From positions 2,120,001 through 2,184,000 of the forward strand of contig CP048620.1 in NCBI GenBank assembly GCA_015698305.1: a stretch of DNA of 64,000 nt, in the 5' to 3' direction. This document shows positions 53,329 through 60,983 of the stretch, piece after piece; within the stretch, counting starts at the first letter, position 1; each line of letters opens with the position of its first letter. Source of the DNA: Candidatus Nitrohelix vancouverensis. Lineage in GTDB: Bacteria; Nitrospinota; Nitrospinia; Nitrospinales; VA-1. Under the pieces are notes generated by a model that did no database searches, was not told the DNA's origin, and worked only from the letters and a program-made list of their open reading frames with translations. A program made the position numbers and the translations under genes.

Positions 53329-54144
53329 TCAGTCTGGATCGCGCGCGCAACGAAAACCGATGCCGTCTGTTTTCAGAGCAAACCCGCCTTTGCCGCGTGA
53401 TGCAGTTCGCAAGTCGGACTTTAAGCTGTGCCAGGAGCCGCCTTTAATGACTTTCAGAATTCCTTGTTCAGGTCCTTGCGGATTTTTATCGGGGCCGCTC
53501 AGATAATAATCTGCTGAATACCAGTCATTCACCCATTCCCGAACGTTTCCAGCCATGTCATGCACCTGAAAGGGAGACGCTGATTCAGGCGACGATCCTG
53601 TCTTCCATAAAGTTCTCACTCCATCCCAGTTTCTGTGAAAGTTGACCAACTCTGCCGCCGGTTCAGCTTTCCCCCAGGGATAGATTGAACCGGATGAACC
53701 GCGCGCCGCTTTTTCCCATTCCGCTTCCGTCGGTAAACGTTTTCCAGCCCAACGGCAATAATCCACTGCGTCGTACCAGGTCACCTGAACGATGGGAAGG
53801 TTTTCCACGCCTGCTTCTTCAGATAGCAAGCCATCGCTGTAGGGGTTGAGAGGTTCTTTGCGTTGGGTGTCCTGAATGAACTTTAAATATCTCTGATTGC
53901 TCACTTCATGTACGTCTATGGCGTAGGCGTCCAGATAGACGCTTCGTTGAACCCTTTCATCCGCTCTGCCTTCGCCAGACCTGCTCCCCATCAGAAAATT
54001 GCCGGCGGGAATTTTTACCATTGCGACGGAATCCTTTTCGATTGGCTTCTCGGGCATCGCGTAGGCGTTGAATCCAGGCCCTACACAAAGGGTGATGAGG
54101 CTCGATAGAAAAAACGTTTTGACTAGAGGAAACGTATTTTTCAT
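53329..54144 (-). CDS. Exported SUMF1-fold protein without TPR tail (second copy)
   Basis: A 271-aa protein with a signal peptide (FFLSSLITLCVGPGFNAYA). The SUMF1 fold is shown by MVKIPAGNFLMGSRSGEGRADE, YLDAYAIDVHEVSNQRYLKFI, PIVQVTWYDAVDYCRWAGKRLPTEAEWEKAARG, YPWGKAE, VHDMAGNVREWVNDWYSADYY, VIKGGSWHSLKSDLRTASR and IGFRCAR. The catalytic cysteines of formylglycine-generating enzyme are missing. It is shorter and more divergent than the other two copies and lacks their helical tail. It overlaps the upstream helical-protein gene by 4 bp and is 26 bp from the next SUMF1 gene. Confidence 0.88.
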   Translation of the reverse strand: MKNTFPLVKTFFLSSLITLCVGPGFNAYAMPEKPIEKDSVAMVKIPAGNFLMGSRSGEGRADERVQRSVYLDAYAIDVHEVSNQRYLKFIQDTQRKEPLNPYSDGLLSEEAGVENLPIVQVTWYDAVDYCRWAGKRLPTEAEWEKAARGSSGSIYPWGKAEPAAELVNFHRNWDGVRTLWKTGSSPESASPFQVHDMAGNVREWVNDWYSADYYLSGPDKNPQGPEQGILKVIKGGSWHSLKSDLRTASRGKGGFALKTDGIGFRCARDPD

Positions 54145-54527
54145 TTTTTAGGCTCCTGACTTTCTGTAATTATTTTTTGAGAGATATCTGTGATTTTATC
54201 TATCAGTTTTCGGGCTCGATCATAGTCCCCTTGTTCTTCGGCATCGTAGGCCTGGCTCAACAGAAAACGGGCTTCATGCAGATTTGTCTCCAGTTCTGTC
54301 TGAATGGAAGGAGATGCAAGCGTGCCTCCGAGAGCGGCGTGATGATAGGTTTCCCAGGCATGCTCTACCTGCAATCTGGCCTGTGCCGTTGCGCTCTTTG
54401 CCTTTGGACTGTTCAACTCTTCTGCGCTCAGGAGAGTTGGGCTCAAAAAAAGAAGGACGCAACATAATTTGATGATAGCTGCATTGCGATTTAGTTTGAT
54501 TAAATGTAGTTGGCTGAGTAATGTCAT
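54141..54527 (-). CDS. Exported helical protein of unknown function
   Basis: A 128-aa protein with a signal peptide (AAIIKLCCVLLFLSPTLLSAEE) and a mature part that looks fully alpha-helical: KAKSATAQARLQVEHAWETYHHAAL, TELETNLHEARFLLSQAYDAEEQGDYDRARKLIDKITDISQKII. The repeat-like AEEQGDYDRARKLID resembles half a TPR, so it may bind other exported proteins of the operon. No family recognised. It overlaps the next SUMF1 gene by 4 bp and follows the first one after a 92-bp gap that holds a strong hairpin. Confidence 0.65.
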   Translation of the reverse strand: MTLLSQLHLIKLNRNAAIIKLCCVLLFLSPTLLSAEELNSPKAKSATAQARLQVEHAWETYHHAALGGTLASPSIQTELETNLHEARFLLSQAYDAEEQGDYDRARKLIDKITDISQKIITESQEPKK

Positions 54528-54573
54528 GATGAATTCACAGAAAAGTTTATTGAATTTTGTAAATCAGGTTTAA

Positions 54574-54595
54574 GAGGAGGGGCGAGCCCCTCCTC
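54574..54595 (-). terminator. Strong GC hairpin between the first SUMF1 gene and the rest of its operon
   Basis: GAGGAGGGGC (54574-54583) and GCCCCTCCTC (54586-54595) form a perfect 10-bp stem around GA. On the minus strand only TTAAACCTGATTT follows, not a pure T-run. It may therefore be a partial terminator or a 3' stabiliser that raises the first gene's mRNA over the downstream genes. Confidence 0.45.
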
Positions 54596-54619
54596 CTGTT
54601 CACCCGATCCAATCAGAAG

Positions 54620-55660
54620 TTAGCGAATCTGCTTCTGAATCATGCCTTTCAAGTTCTGGTACTCTGCATTGTTTGCATCGTGCGCCAGAGCTTTTTCAAT
54701 CGACTTCAAAGCCTGCGGATACTTTTCTGCTCCCATGTGGATCAAAGCGTCCATGTACAAGGTGCGGGCCTGAAGCATGGAATCGTTATCCACCGAACGG
54801 GCGCAACGAAATCCAAGACCGACTCCATAACTGTTGTTCATCGGATCATTCCAGAATCGGTGCGTGTTGGTGATGCTTTCTGCCGGCGCGTACCAGGATC
54901 CGCCTCGAATCACACGTTTTTTACCAATTGCAATACGATCCACATAGGTGCCTGTCGCGCTGAGGTAGGCTCCATCCTTGGGGCCTGTCGGGTTGACGGT
55001 TTCCCGTGTGTTCTTATAGAAATTGGGATCGTACCAGTCCTGAACCCATTCAAAGACATTTCCCGCCATGTTGTAAATTCCATAACCGCTCTTTCCTTCC
55101 GGATATTCAGTGACGTTTGCGGTGTGTTCATTCTTGCGTCCAAAATTGGCTTTGCTCGCGTCCACTTCATTTCCCCAGGGGTACATGAAGCCTTCCGGTC
55201 CGCGCGCCGCTTTTTCCCATTCCGCTTCCGTCGGCAGTCTTTTATTGGCCCAACTGCAAAATGCGGTTGCATCATTCCAGTTGACACCGCTCACCGGTTG
55301 CTCTGGTTTGTTGCGCAGGTGATCGTCCCAGTAGGCCGGAGCGGGATGGCCGGTCGCTTTCATGAATTCTGCGTATTGTTTGTTCGATGTCTCGTAGATA
55401 TCCATGTAGAAAGGATCGAGAACGACGTTATGCGCAGGACCTTCATCGTGAAACGCATCGCGTGAAACGGCATACTTTAATTGTTTTGATTTGGACATTT
55501 TTTCAACGTCGGCGTGTACTTTCTTGTCGACTCCCATTAAGAAGGAGCCTCCAGGCACTAATGCCATGTCTCCTGCACTCGCCCATGCGAAGGATGAGCT
55601 CAATAATGCAGTCATTGCAAATGCCCCAATTCCCGTGGTGATTGATTTTTTGATTATCAT
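54620..55660 (-). CDS. Exported SUMF1-fold protein with C-terminal TPR-like segment (first copy)
   Basis: A 346-aa protein with a signal peptide (ITTGIGAFAMTALLSSSFAWAS). SUMF1 fold motifs are MALVPGGSFLMGVDKK, VVLDPFYMDIYETSNKQYAEFM, PVSGVNWNDATAFCSWANKRLPTEAEWEKAARG, YPWGNEVDAS, NMAGNVFEWVQDWYDPNFY, VIRGGSWYAPAESITNTHR and GLGFRCAR. As in the other copies, the catalytic cysteine pair of formylglycine-generating enzyme is absent. The C-terminus (MDALIHMGAEKYPQALKSIEKALAHDANNAEY) is a TPR-like pair shared with the third copy. It is the first gene after the regulatory region at 55661-55787. Confidence 0.9.
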   Translation of the reverse strand: MIIKKSITTGIGAFAMTALLSSSFAWASAGDMALVPGGSFLMGVDKKVHADVEKMSKSKQLKYAVSRDAFHDEGPAHNVVLDPFYMDIYETSNKQYAEFMKATGHPAPAYWDDHLRNKPEQPVSGVNWNDATAFCSWANKRLPTEAEWEKAARGPEGFMYPWGNEVDASKANFGRKNEHTANVTEYPEGKSGYGIYNMAGNVFEWVQDWYDPNFYKNTRETVNPTGPKDGAYLSATGTYVDRIAIGKKRVIRGGSWYAPAESITNTHRFWNDPMNNSYGVGLGFRCARSVDNDSMLQARTLYMDALIHMGAEKYPQALKSIEKALAHDANNAEYQNLKGMIQKQIR

Positions 55661-55787
55661 GATCGCCTCAAATTTATAATGTTTGTATAATGTCTTTTAA
55701 AAGATTATATAATGTTTGGGTGAATGTCAAACGAATTTCGAATAAAAGTTTTGACAAACATTAATACTAGCTGATATTCTTGATTTT
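55661..55787. promoter_or_regulatory. Divergent regulatory region with 11-bp-phased repeats (putative CarH-like operator)
   Basis: AATGT cores lie at 55678, 55689, 55711 and 55723, spaced 11, 22 and 12 bp, all in one orientation. TATAATGTTTG is perfectly repeated at 55675-55685 and 55708-55718. An inverted copy, CAAACATT, lies at 55755-55762. For the minus-strand operon, TTGACA (55725-55730) and TATAAT (55704-55709) are 15 bp apart, and the repeats cover both. For the regulator gene, TTGACA at 55751-55756 and TATTCT at 55775-55780 leave almost no leader. CarH operators are known as tandem 11-bp repeats overlapping a promoter, so the layout fits autoregulated control by the adjacent gene. Confidence 0.65.
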
Positions 55788-56714
55788 ATGGATACTTACA
55801 AAATAGATCATGTGGCAAGACTGACGGGATTGACGAAGCATGTGATCCGCTCCTGGGAAAGACGTTTCGATTTATTGAAGCCTGAGAGAGGGGATAATCG
55901 CTATCGAATGTACTCCCAAACTGATGTGGACCTGCTTCTGTACATCAAGGATGAGATTGACAAAGGCTTTGCTATTGGCGAGTTGGCGAGCCTGGGGAGA
56001 GAACGTCTGTTAGAGCAAATGATAGCTAAGAAATCTCGTCCTGATAGACTGGCGGACAAGCCTCTGGATCGAATTCACGATATGCTCATTGCCAGTCTTG
56101 TGCCTTTCGACAAGGCAAAATTTATTCAGATCTTTAATGAAAGCGTAGCTTTACTTTCTTTCAATGAAGTTTTTTACAAAATCTTTTTGCCTTTGCAGAG
56201 AAAGGTCGGCGATCTATGGCATGAAGAGACAATTGGCGTTGCTCAGGAACATTTTGTATCGAACCTGATCCGCCAGAAATTTCTTTCCGTCTTGAATCAC
56301 CTTCCCGTTTCCAATTACGGACCCAAGGTTGTGGTCTCTTGTTTGCCAGACGACAATCATGAGATCGGCGCCTGGATGGCGGCCTACCAATGCGCTATCA
56401 ACGGCTGTCAGGTTTACTATCTCGGAGCAAACATGCCCGTCAAGGAACTGGGAGCCTTTTGCACCTTGATTCATCCCAATTTGGTGTTGTTGGCCTGCAC
56501 GGGAATTACAACCGAGGCGGAAGCGAAACTGCTCGCAGAGAAGTATGAGCGATTGGTTCTTCCTGTATGTCCGGTATGGGCAGGCGGACGTTCGATGGAC
56601 CTTTGGGGGCGTCAATTCATGGAAAAAGGCATCGACGTTTTGGATTCACTCCATATATTGGAAGATCGTTTAAAACGACTTTCTCATTTCCTGAATCTGG
56701 ATCGAAGCAAGTAA
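55788..56714 (+). CDS. CarH-like MerR-family regulator with cobalamin-binding domain
   Basis: A 308-aa regulator with an N-terminal MerR helix-turn-helix (YKIDHVARLTGLTKHVIRSWERRF, about 4-27), a four-helix B12-capping domain (about 90-170) and a Rossmann-type cobalamin-binding domain (about 178-300). The residues that define photosensing CarH are present with the right spacing: W144-H145, V151, E154-H155 (LWHEETIGVAQEH) and the D-x-H-x-x-G motif D189-H191-G194. In CarH, adenosylcobalamin promotes a DNA-binding tetramer and light breaks it. Both His ligands are kept, so a light response is plausible. No ribosome-binding site precedes the ATG. It is divergent from the SUMF1 operon. Confidence 0.85.
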   Translation: MDTYKIDHVARLTGLTKHVIRSWERRFDLLKPERGDNRYRMYSQTDVDLLLYIKDEIDKGFAIGELASLGRERLLEQMIAKKSRPDRLADKPLDRIHDMLIASLVPFDKAKFIQIFNESVALLSFNEVFYKIFLPLQRKVGDLWHEETIGVAQEHFVSNLIRQKFLSVLNHLPVSNYGPKVVVSCLPDDNHEIGAWMAAYQCAINGCQVYYLGANMPVKELGAFCTLIHPNLVLLACTGITTEAEAKLLAEKYERLVLPVCPVWAGGRSMDLWGRQFMEKGIDVLDSLHILEDRLKRLSHFLNLDRSK

Positions 56715-56943
56715 GCGAAGCGTGGCTAATGTGTCTGGCGCTAATCCGGCTTTAGCTGTTTGTAACAGGCGCAACGGCGTCGGGCGACAGATTTTGCTTC
56801 TGAATTTATGGGAAAGTAATCATACAAAAATCTAACAGGATCATCATATAAAGCAAATATTCCGATGCCTTCGAAACTGCAACAGTTTCAATCACCTGAA
56901 TCGTCCTATAGGGAATGTTTCCTAAAAAAAATGGTATTTATCC

Positions 56944-56971
56944 TTGTAATTAATGGTGCAAACCATATAAG
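56944..56971 (+). promoter_or_regulatory. Candidate promoter and operator for tatA
   Basis: TTGTAA (56944-56949) and TATAAG (56966-56971) are 16 bp apart. Between them lies the inverted repeat ATGGT-GCAA-ACCAT (56953-56966), well placed as an operator. Elsewhere in this 353-bp gap (56715-57067) a perfect stem GAAACTG-CAA-CAGTTTC (56873-56889) has no T-run. No gene is visible in the gap. Confidence 0.4.
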
Positions 56972-57067
56972 ATAAGACTTCTCAATAGGTTTTAGGGCAA
57001 TATAAATATCCAAAAGCGGATTGGCCGCGCACAAAGTCCCTATACATTTTCCAGGAGGACATAGATT

Positions 57068-57424
57068 ATGATGGGAATAGGGTTTCCTGAACTAATGATT
57101 ATCCTGGTGATCATCATGATCATCTTTGGCGCGGGAAAACTGCCCGAAATCGGCAGCGCTTTTGGGCGTAGTATCAAGAATTTTAAATCCTCGATGAAGG
57201 ACGCTCAGGAAGAAGATGCGCCTGCTACAGAGGCGGCTACGGCTCCTGAAATCAATGAGGCGGATTTGAGCGACGAAGAAAAAGAGGCTCTCGCTCGTAA
57301 AAAAGCCGAGGAAGAGGGCGCGGCTAAAGATCAAGCAATGCTTGACGAGGCGAAAGCCTTCACCGATTCATTACCGAAAAAAGGCGCCTACGATTACGCC
57401 AAGGATCAGGCGGATAAAGCCTGA
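57068..57424 (+). CDS. tatA: Twin-arginine translocase subunit TatA/TatE
   Basis: A 118-aa TatA-type component of the twin-arginine export system. One N-terminal membrane helix ([24 protein letters not shown]) carries the diagnostic FGxxKLPE hinge and is followed by the amphipathic helix [16 protein letters not shown]. The remaining 75 residues are charged, mostly acidic ([31 protein letters not shown]), and longer than the usual TatA tail. An AGGAGG site lies 9 bp before the first ATG. It is a single gene bounded by a strong terminator; tatC is not in the window. Confidence 0.93.
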   Translation: MMGIGFPELMIILVIIMIIFGAGKLPEIGSAFGRSIKNFKSSMKDAQEEDAPATEAATAPEINEADLSDEEKEALARKKAEEEGAAKDQAMLDEAKAFTDSLPKKGAYDYAKDQADKA

Positions 57425-57450
57425 ACGAATACTAGAAGCGTTTAAAATAT

Positions 57451-57486
57451 AAAACCCCCTGCCCACGATGGGCAGGGGGTTTTTTA
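57451..57486. terminator. Bidirectional terminator
   Basis: A perfect 12-bp stem, ACCCCCTGCCCA (57454-57465) and TGGGCAGGGGGT (57469-57480), closes a CGA loop. It is preceded by AAAA and followed by a T-run, so it can end both tatA and the convergent gene at 57513-57845. Confidence 0.93.
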
Positions 57487-57512
57487 TTGCGCAGAAATTA
57501 ACTCTAACGGCT

Positions 57513-57845
57513 TTATGATTCTTCGTTGGAGTCGTAGGACCAGGGTTCTTTCAGGTTATCTGTGGTCCAAACGGATAAACCGTCCATGTCCTTGTAGATA
57601 CCCTGAGTGAAGAAATTGAAGGGGTCAAAGAAGCGAACTCCCTTTTGCTGGTCGATTTCAAAATTGACCTTGTCCGCCTGCAGTTCATTGGATTTGCATT
57701 CGAGAAACTTGTCAGGGTTGACCTTGGACAGCTTGAATATTTCTTCCACCTTGGCGGGATCCAGCTCTCCGCCTCCATCAAGAAGTTCCTTGACCACTCC
57801 CATAATGGTCCCGACTTCTTCCTGGGACAAATGGTGCATTTTCAT
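57513..57845 (-). CDS. Small acidic protein of unknown function
   Basis: A 110-aa soluble acidic protein. Residues 1-50 appear helical (LSQEEVGTIMGVVKELLDGGGELDPAKVEEIFKLSKVNPDKFLEC), while the second half holds aromatic residues (FFDPFNFFTQGIY, EPWSY). It has one cysteine (ECKSNELQ). I do not recognise it. It lies upstream of a bidirectional terminator and 82 bp after the nuoN stop region on the minus strand side, so it would be the first gene read before that terminator and may be transcribed from its own promoter or from the end of the nuo operon. Confidence 0.6.
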   Translation of the reverse strand: MKMHHLSQEEVGTIMGVVKELLDGGGELDPAKVEEIFKLSKVNPDKFLECKSNELQADKVNFEIDQQKGVRFFDPFNFFTQGIYKDMDGLSVWTTDNLKEPWSYDSNEES

Positions 57846-57927
57846 AAGTATAACCTTCCCGAAAATTTGAGAGTCGCCTGATAGAAAAATTATACCGCAA
57901 ATTCAGACGATGAAATGGAGAAAGTTT

Positions 57928-59361
57928 TTATTGCAGAGTGAATTGCAGGATAGATTCAGGAAACAGCCCCAACTCAATCGTTCCAAACACTGAAACCGCA
58001 ACGACCAGCGCTGTTACTGGCCCAGGTTGCAAATTCAGCTCCCGCGTGGATTCCTTCATATACATGACGACGATGACCTTCAGGTAGTAATAGAATGAGA
58101 TCACGCTGTTAAGAACGGCAATGACGACCAGCAGGACGTATCCCTCCTGTATAGCCGCGCTGAAAATATAGAATTTTGCGACGAAACCGGCAAAGGGTGG
58201 CATCCCGCCTAGCGACAACATGAAGATGGTCATACACAATGCCAGAACCGGTTTTTTGTAGCCCAGTCCCGCATAGTTTTCAATTTCCAGATTCTCTGAA
58301 TTTTTCTCGCCAAACAGAATGACAATCCCGAAAACGCCAAAAATCATGAAAGCATAAGCCAGCATATAGAACAGGATCGCGGAACCGGCCATGGAATTTT
58401 TGACCACAACGGCGATCAACAGATAGCCGACATGCGAAACGCTGGAATAGGCGAGCAGACGTTTGATATTCGTTTGGACAATGGCGCCGATGTTGCCAAA
58501 AAACATAGTGATCACAGCGATCACGATCACCAGGGTTTCCCAGGATGGGCTCAGGGCCGGGACGGCTTCGGAAAAAACTCTGAAAAACGCCGCCAGCGCC
58601 GCCGCTTTGGGGCCGACCGCCATGAACGCGGTGACAGGCGTTGGAGCGCCTTCGTAAACGTCTGGCGCCCACATATGAAAGGGCACGGATGCAATCTTGA
58701 AACCAAAACCAATGATCAGTAAAACCACTCCCAACAGGAGCAGGGTCTCGGATGAAACGCCGCCAGAGCCGATGGCTTCGGCAATTAAATGCAGTTTTGT
58801 CGATCCTGTCGCGCCATATACCAGGGCCATGCCGTAGAGCAGGAATCCGGTCGCAAAAGCTCCTAACAGAAAGTATTTGAGAGCGGCTTCGTTGGACTTC
58901 ACGTCATTTCTGCGTATACCAGCCAGTACGTAGAGACAGATTGATATCACCTCGATGCCGAGGAAAATCATGATCATATCGGTGGAGGACGCCAACAGAA
59001 TCATACCCACCGTACAGAAAAGGATGAGTCCGTAATACTCGCCCATCCGAATTCCTTCTCTTTTGTTGTATTCGATAGAAAGCAGAATCGCCAGCGCCGA
59101 GCTCAAGGTGAAAATGATCGTAAAAAACACCGAGAGGTGGTCGACGGTGTATGCGCCCTCAAATGAGGTTACAGGCAGAGAAACCTTGGCGAATGCGGCG
59201 ACGGATGCAACGAGCAGGCCGACCAGACTCACAAAGACCAGTAAGGTTTTATTTCGTCCGACCTTCAGGTCCAGCAACAGGACCATCATTCCAAAAAAAC
59301 TCAGCGACAGGACGGGCGCCAGGCTGACTAGATCTATTTCGGGAGCAGCAATGGATTCCAC
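57928..59361 (-). CDS. nuoN: NADH-quinone oxidoreductase subunit N
   Basis: An antiporter-like proton-pumping membrane subunit of complex I, 477 aa with about 14 helices. It has IFLGIEVISICLYVLAGI (helix 5 Glu), FKIASVPFHMWAPDVYEGAPTPVTAFMAVGPKAAALAAFFR (helix 7 Lys) and QTNIKRLLAYSSVSHVGYLLIA (helix 8-9 region). GGMPPFAGFVAKFYIFSAAIQ near the C-terminus carries the helix 12 Lys. It is the last nuo gene here, with the usual order L-M-N; the gap to nuoM is 25 bp. Confidence 0.95.
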   Translation of the reverse strand: MESIAAPEIDLVSLAPVLSLSFFGMMVLLLDLKVGRNKTLLVFVSLVGLLVASVAAFAKVSLPVTSFEGAYTVDHLSVFFTIIFTLSSALAILLSIEYNKREGIRMGEYYGLILFCTVGMILLASSTDMIMIFLGIEVISICLYVLAGIRRNDVKSNEAALKYFLLGAFATGFLLYGMALVYGATGSTKLHLIAEAIGSGGVSSETLLLLGVVLLIIGFGFKIASVPFHMWAPDVYEGAPTPVTAFMAVGPKAAALAAFFRVFSEAVPALSPSWETLVIVIAVITMFFGNIGAIVQTNIKRLLAYSSVSHVGYLLIAVVVKNSMAGSAILFYMLAYAFMIFGVFGIVILFGEKNSENLEIENYAGLGYKKPVLALCMTIFMLSLGGMPPFAGFVAKFYIFSAAIQEGYVLLVVIAVLNSVISFYYYLKVIVVMYMKESTRELNLQPGPVTALVVAVSVFGTIELGLFPESILQFTLQ

Positions 59362-59386
59362 TTAACGATTCCTTAATTCCAGCCGG

Positions 59387-60961
59387 TTAATGATTTGTTG
59401 AATTCAGTTTTGCGACTACAGTGGAGCCTTCTTTGGTGACCGCGGCATGATGGTCGTCTTCCTTTTCATGACCGCCGGGGCGAAAATTCTCCGGGCTGAC
59501 TCGGGTCAAAAGGTGGGTCACTGTAGGTTCAAAAGTTTGTAAAAAAGGTTTGGGGTAAAAACCAATCCAGAACACAAGAATGATCAATGGAACCATCGTG
59601 ATCAATTCCCGCGCATTCATATCTTTCAGTTTTTCGTTTTTCGGGTTCTTGAGTTCCAGGAACATGACGCGCTGAAACATCCACAGCATGTAGCAGGCGG
59701 CAAAAATCACGCCGCTGGTTGCGGCGGCGGCCCAGATGCCGTTGACCTGAAAAATACCGAGCAGGATCAAAAATTCGCCGACAAAACCGTTGGTTCCAGG
59801 CAAGCCGATGGAAGACAGGCTGATGATCATAAAACACACCGTGTACATCGGCAGGATCTTGGCCAGTCCGCCAAATTCCGAGATCAGTCGCGTGTGCCTT
59901 CGGTCATAAATCATACCGACCAGCAAGAAGAGGGCGCTGGTGCTGATGCCGTGGTTCAGGTTCTGCAACAAAGCGCCTTCCAGACCGTAATGATTGAATG
60001 CAAATATACCCAGCATGACAAAACCGAGATGGCTGACGGATGAATAGGCGACCAGTTTTTTCAGGTCCTCCTGCACCATGGCTATAAGCGCGCCGTATAT
60101 AATTCCGATGATCGCAAGCCAGGCGATGTAGGGTAGAAAGACGTTGCTGGCAAATGGAAACAGTGGCAGATTGAAACGCAGGAAACCGTAGGTTCCCATC
60201 TTCAACAGAACGCCCGCCAGAATGACGCTACCCGCCGTCGGCGCTTCAACGTGCGCATCTGGCAACCAGGTGTGAAATGGAAACATGGGCACTTTGATAG
60301 CAAAGGCCAGAAAGAAGGCAATGAAGAGCCATTTTTGCGCGTCAAGACCGATATTGAGATGTTCGGTGATGTACATCAAGTCGGTTGTGCCAACGCCGGT
60401 CTGCGCTTTGATTTCAAAGTAAATCCAGATGATGCCGACCAGCATCAGCAAGGAGCCGACTGCGGTATAAAGGAAAAACTTGATCGCCGCATAAATGCGT
60501 CTTGGTCCGCCCCAGATACCAATGATGAGGTACATCGGAACGAGCTGGAATTCCCAGAAAACGTAAAACAGGAAGAAATCCAGAGCAATGAAAACGCCGA
60601 GCATGCCGGTAGACAGGGCCAGCATCGCCATCATGTATTCTTTAATATGTTTTGTAACTCCCCAGGACGCGATGATGGAAATCAGCGTCAGGAAAGTCGT
60701 CATGATATAGAGAAGGAGCGAAATACCGTCGATTCCAACATGATAGTTAACGCCAAAAGTCGGAATCCAGGAAGCGACGTATTCGAACTGCATCTCGTGA
60801 GAGCTCAGGTCAAAACCCGCATAGAGCTGTAACGAAAGCAGAAAATCGGCCGCGGCAACAGCGACTGCAGTTTGCTTGATTAAATTCTCATTTTCTTTTG
60901 GCAGGAAGGCCAGAATGAGAGCGCCGAAAATTGGAAGAAATGTCAAAAAAGTTAAAAGCAT
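59387..60961 (-). CDS. nuoM: NADH-quinone oxidoreductase subunit M
   Basis: Proton-pumping membrane subunit of complex I, 524 aa. It has FYVFWEFQLVPMYLIIGIWGG (helix 5 Glu), FAIKVPMFPFHTWLPDAHVEAPTAGSVILAGVLLKMGTYGFLRF (helix 7 Lys and the next Lys), QEDLKKLVAYSSVSHLGFVMLG and LPGTNGFVGEFLILLG (helix 12 Glu, in place of Lys in NuoL/N). A histidine-rich tail (GGHEKEDDHHAAV) follows the last helix. It lies between nuoL (22 bp) and nuoN (25 bp) in one transcription unit. Confidence 0.95.
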   Translation of the reverse strand: MLLTFLTFLPIFGALILAFLPKENENLIKQTAVAVAAADFLLSLQLYAGFDLSSHEMQFEYVASWIPTFGVNYHVGIDGISLLLYIMTTFLTLISIIASWGVTKHIKEYMMAMLALSTGMLGVFIALDFFLFYVFWEFQLVPMYLIIGIWGGPRRIYAAIKFFLYTAVGSLLMLVGIIWIYFEIKAQTGVGTTDLMYITEHLNIGLDAQKWLFIAFFLAFAIKVPMFPFHTWLPDAHVEAPTAGSVILAGVLLKMGTYGFLRFNLPLFPFASNVFLPYIAWLAIIGIIYGALIAMVQEDLKKLVAYSSVSHLGFVMLGIFAFNHYGLEGALLQNLNHGISTSALFLLVGMIYDRRHTRLISEFGGLAKILPMYTVCFMIISLSSIGLPGTNGFVGEFLILLGIFQVNGIWAAAATSGVIFAACYMLWMFQRVMFLELKNPKNEKLKDMNARELITMVPLIILVFWIGFYPKPFLQTFEPTVTHLLTRVSPENFRPGGHEKEDDHHAAVTKEGSTVVAKLNSTNH

Positions 60962-60983
60962 TTCGTTACAGTCTTTATTTAAA

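Noticed and set aside
52268-55660. SUMF1 genes as formylglycine-generating sulfatase activators
   Set aside because: The catalytic cysteine pair is absent in all three and no sulfatase gene is nearby.
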